From: WQUF01 sp031549885
Lineage (GTDB): Bacteria > Bacillota > Clostridia > Clostridiales > Clostridiaceae
Direction of reading: 5' to 3'
DNA: 64,000 nucleotides
NCBI GenBank assembly: GCA_031549885.1
Contig: JAVBPD010000002.1
Span: forward strand, 1-64,000
Below the pieces are notes generated by a model that had not been told where the DNA came from, searched no databases, and saw only the letters and a program-made list of their open reading frames with translations. Of this stretch, positions 62,834 through 64,000 are shown piece by piece (within the stretch, counting starts at the first letter, position 1; each line of letters opens with the position of its first letter). A program made the position numbers and the translations under genes.

Positions 62834-64000
62834 CTATTTACCTTTTATTGAAAGTCCTCTTAAATTTAAGGCACCAAATATTGATGGTTCATAATTTTCT
62901 AAATAATTGTATCTAAATCCATTTCTTTGTCTGTGTGCCCATGGTGAAACTGCACATTCATCAATTAATAAAATGTTTTCAGCTTGGGAGAATAATTTAA
63001 TTCTCTCTTCATTCTTTTCAGCTGGAAGAGCTCCTGCTTGATTTACTAAGTCGTCATACTGTGCATTTGCCATACCAGTTCCAGATTGACCTGTGCCAGT
63101 TTTAAATAAATCAAACATGGTCATAGGATCATTATAGTCTGCGCTCCATGCTTGCATTGATACATCATGCTCATAATTGTCTCTCTTTGTTAAAAACTGT
63201 GCCCAGTCTGAAATATCAAGAGCAATTTTACATCCTAATACTTCTTGCAAATTTGCTTGGAAGTATTCTGGGAATGCGTTATTTCCGGAAGAAGTATATA
63301 CCTTTATTTCAAGTTGACTTGGATCTTCTCCTAAACCAAGTTCTTTCATACCTTCAATTAAATGAGCCTTTGGATCAGGAACTTTTTCTTGAAGAGTCTT
63401 AATTGGTGGTGTTCCTGCAACAGTTCTATAGTTAAGATTTGGTTCTAGGTTAAATGCATCATGGCACCAATCATAAGCAGGTGTTCCAGTAAGTCCACCA
63501 TAAAGTTCTTGTACTGCTTCTTCTCTATTTAAAGCTGCAGAAACTGCCTGCCTTAATTTTAAATTTTTCATAATGCTGTTATGCTCAGCAGATTCATTAA
63601 ATCCCATATAAACAACATCGGCTCTTGCCTTTTTAATATTTGTTAAATCATCTCTATCTTTAAATTTATCATACCATTCAGGCTTACTTACTCCACCAAT
63701 TGCATCAACGTTTCCTGCTTCAAATTCTGCATATGCTGTTTCAGTATCTTTTATTATTCTTAAATTTACTGTTTCAAGTGGATAACTTGCAGCATCCCAA
63801 TAGTCATTATTTTTTTCAAGAACCATTGTGTCATTATGCTTCCACTCTTTTAAAATATATGGACCACAGCATAAAAGCTTATCTGCATCTGCTCCATAAG
63901 TAGTGCCTTGTTTCTCAACAAAATCTTGTCTTTGTGGCATGAAAATTTTAAAGTAAGTAGTTTGTTTAAAGTAAGCGCATGGTCCTTTTAATGTTATTTC
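62834..64000 (-). CDS. oppA: oligopeptide-binding protein OppA, 5' end beyond the window
   Basis: The visible 388 residues are the C-terminal two-thirds of an SBP family 5 protein; the frame is open to the window edge (EITLKGPCAYFKQTTYFKIF before the first internal Met). LLCCGPYILKEWKHNDTMVLEKN and NDYWDAA are typical OppA segments, and FNESAEHNS lies in the ligand region. It captures peptides for OppBCDF. The lipobox would be off the right edge. Confidence 0.93.
   Translation of the reverse strand, partial: EITLKGPCAYFKQTTYFKIFMPQRQDFVEKQGTTYGADADKLLCCGPYILKEWKHNDTMVLEKNNDYWDAASYPLETVNLRIIKDTETAYAEFEAGNVDAIGGVSKPEWYDKFKDRDDLTNIKKARADVVYMGFNESAEHNSIMKNLKLRQAVSAALNREEAVQELYGGLTGTPAYDWCHDAFNLEPNLNYRTVAGTPPIKTLQEKVPDPKAHLIEGMKELGLGEDPSQLEIKVYTSSGNNAFPEYFQANLQEVLGCKIALDISDWAQFLTKRDNYEHDVSMQAWSADYNDPMTMFDLFKTGTGQSGTGMANAQYDDLVNQAGALPAEKNEERIKLFSQAENILLIDECAVSPWAHRQRNGFRYNYLENYEPSIFGALNLRGLSIKGK

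Overview
The window is AT-rich, low-GC Firmicutes DNA and reads as a chromosome segment of a Clostridium-like anaerobe. The evidence is strong AGGAGG-type ribosome binding sites, frequent TTG/GTG starts, an 8Fe ferredoxin, and the Bacillus/Clostridium block yaaO-tmk-yaaQ(darA)-holB-ricT-trmN6. Nothing looks like an integrated phage, CRISPR array, rRNA or tRNA. Most genes lie on the minus strand in short operons separated by clear intrinsic terminators.

Left part (1-11,300): an 81-codon frame that runs off the left edge; a secreted protein with four internal repeats; an overlapping kptA-NADAR pair (RNA 2'-phosphotransferase plus ADP-ribose-type glycosidase); a DUF11 protein whose reading frame looks broken; a zinc amidase; a serine hydrolase; and a minus-strand run of a SEC-C methionine aminopeptidase, sugar nucleotidyltransferase, N-acetylhexosamine 1-kinase and Cys-type sulfatase that suggests use of sulfated amino-sugar glycans. 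A DUF1287 protein and a GtrA protein converge near 10.8 kb.

Middle (11,300-35,700): a possible ~100-nt small RNA; a copper module (CopZ plus a fused HMA/SafE-like/cupredoxin-like membrane protein); the conserved yaa block, linking dTMP synthesis, c-di-AMP sensing, the clamp loader and the Ric complex; an M20-like protein without its metal ligands; a Nudix hydrolase; a nickel uptake operon nikR-B-C-A-D-E with a matching operator palindrome; a YesM/YesN-type two-component pair; and a rhamnose-type ABC importer.

Right part (35,700-64,000): an AlbA-domain regulator divergent from rhamnose catabolic genes (rhaM, an AraC regulator, rhaA, rhaD; no rhaB is seen). A ~277-nt structured, promoter- and terminator-bounded RNA candidate lies between the AraC gene and rhaA. 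Then come an ECF sigma factor with a DUF4179 anti-sigma, an amidohydrolase, a glucosaminidase, an unknown HEAT-like/membrane protein pair and an orphan ABC ATPase. Two giant paralogous surface proteins follow (1,600 and 1,822 residues), each with a mucin-like NTTAP pentapeptide tract, many Ig-like repeats and an LPxTG motif lacking the usual membrane anchor. The window ends in an oppABCDF peptide importer whose oppA runs off the right edge.

The most notable items are the structured RNA at 38.55-38.83 kb, the kptA-NADAR pair, the giant NTTAP proteins, and the complete loss of the C-terminal cysteines in NikD.
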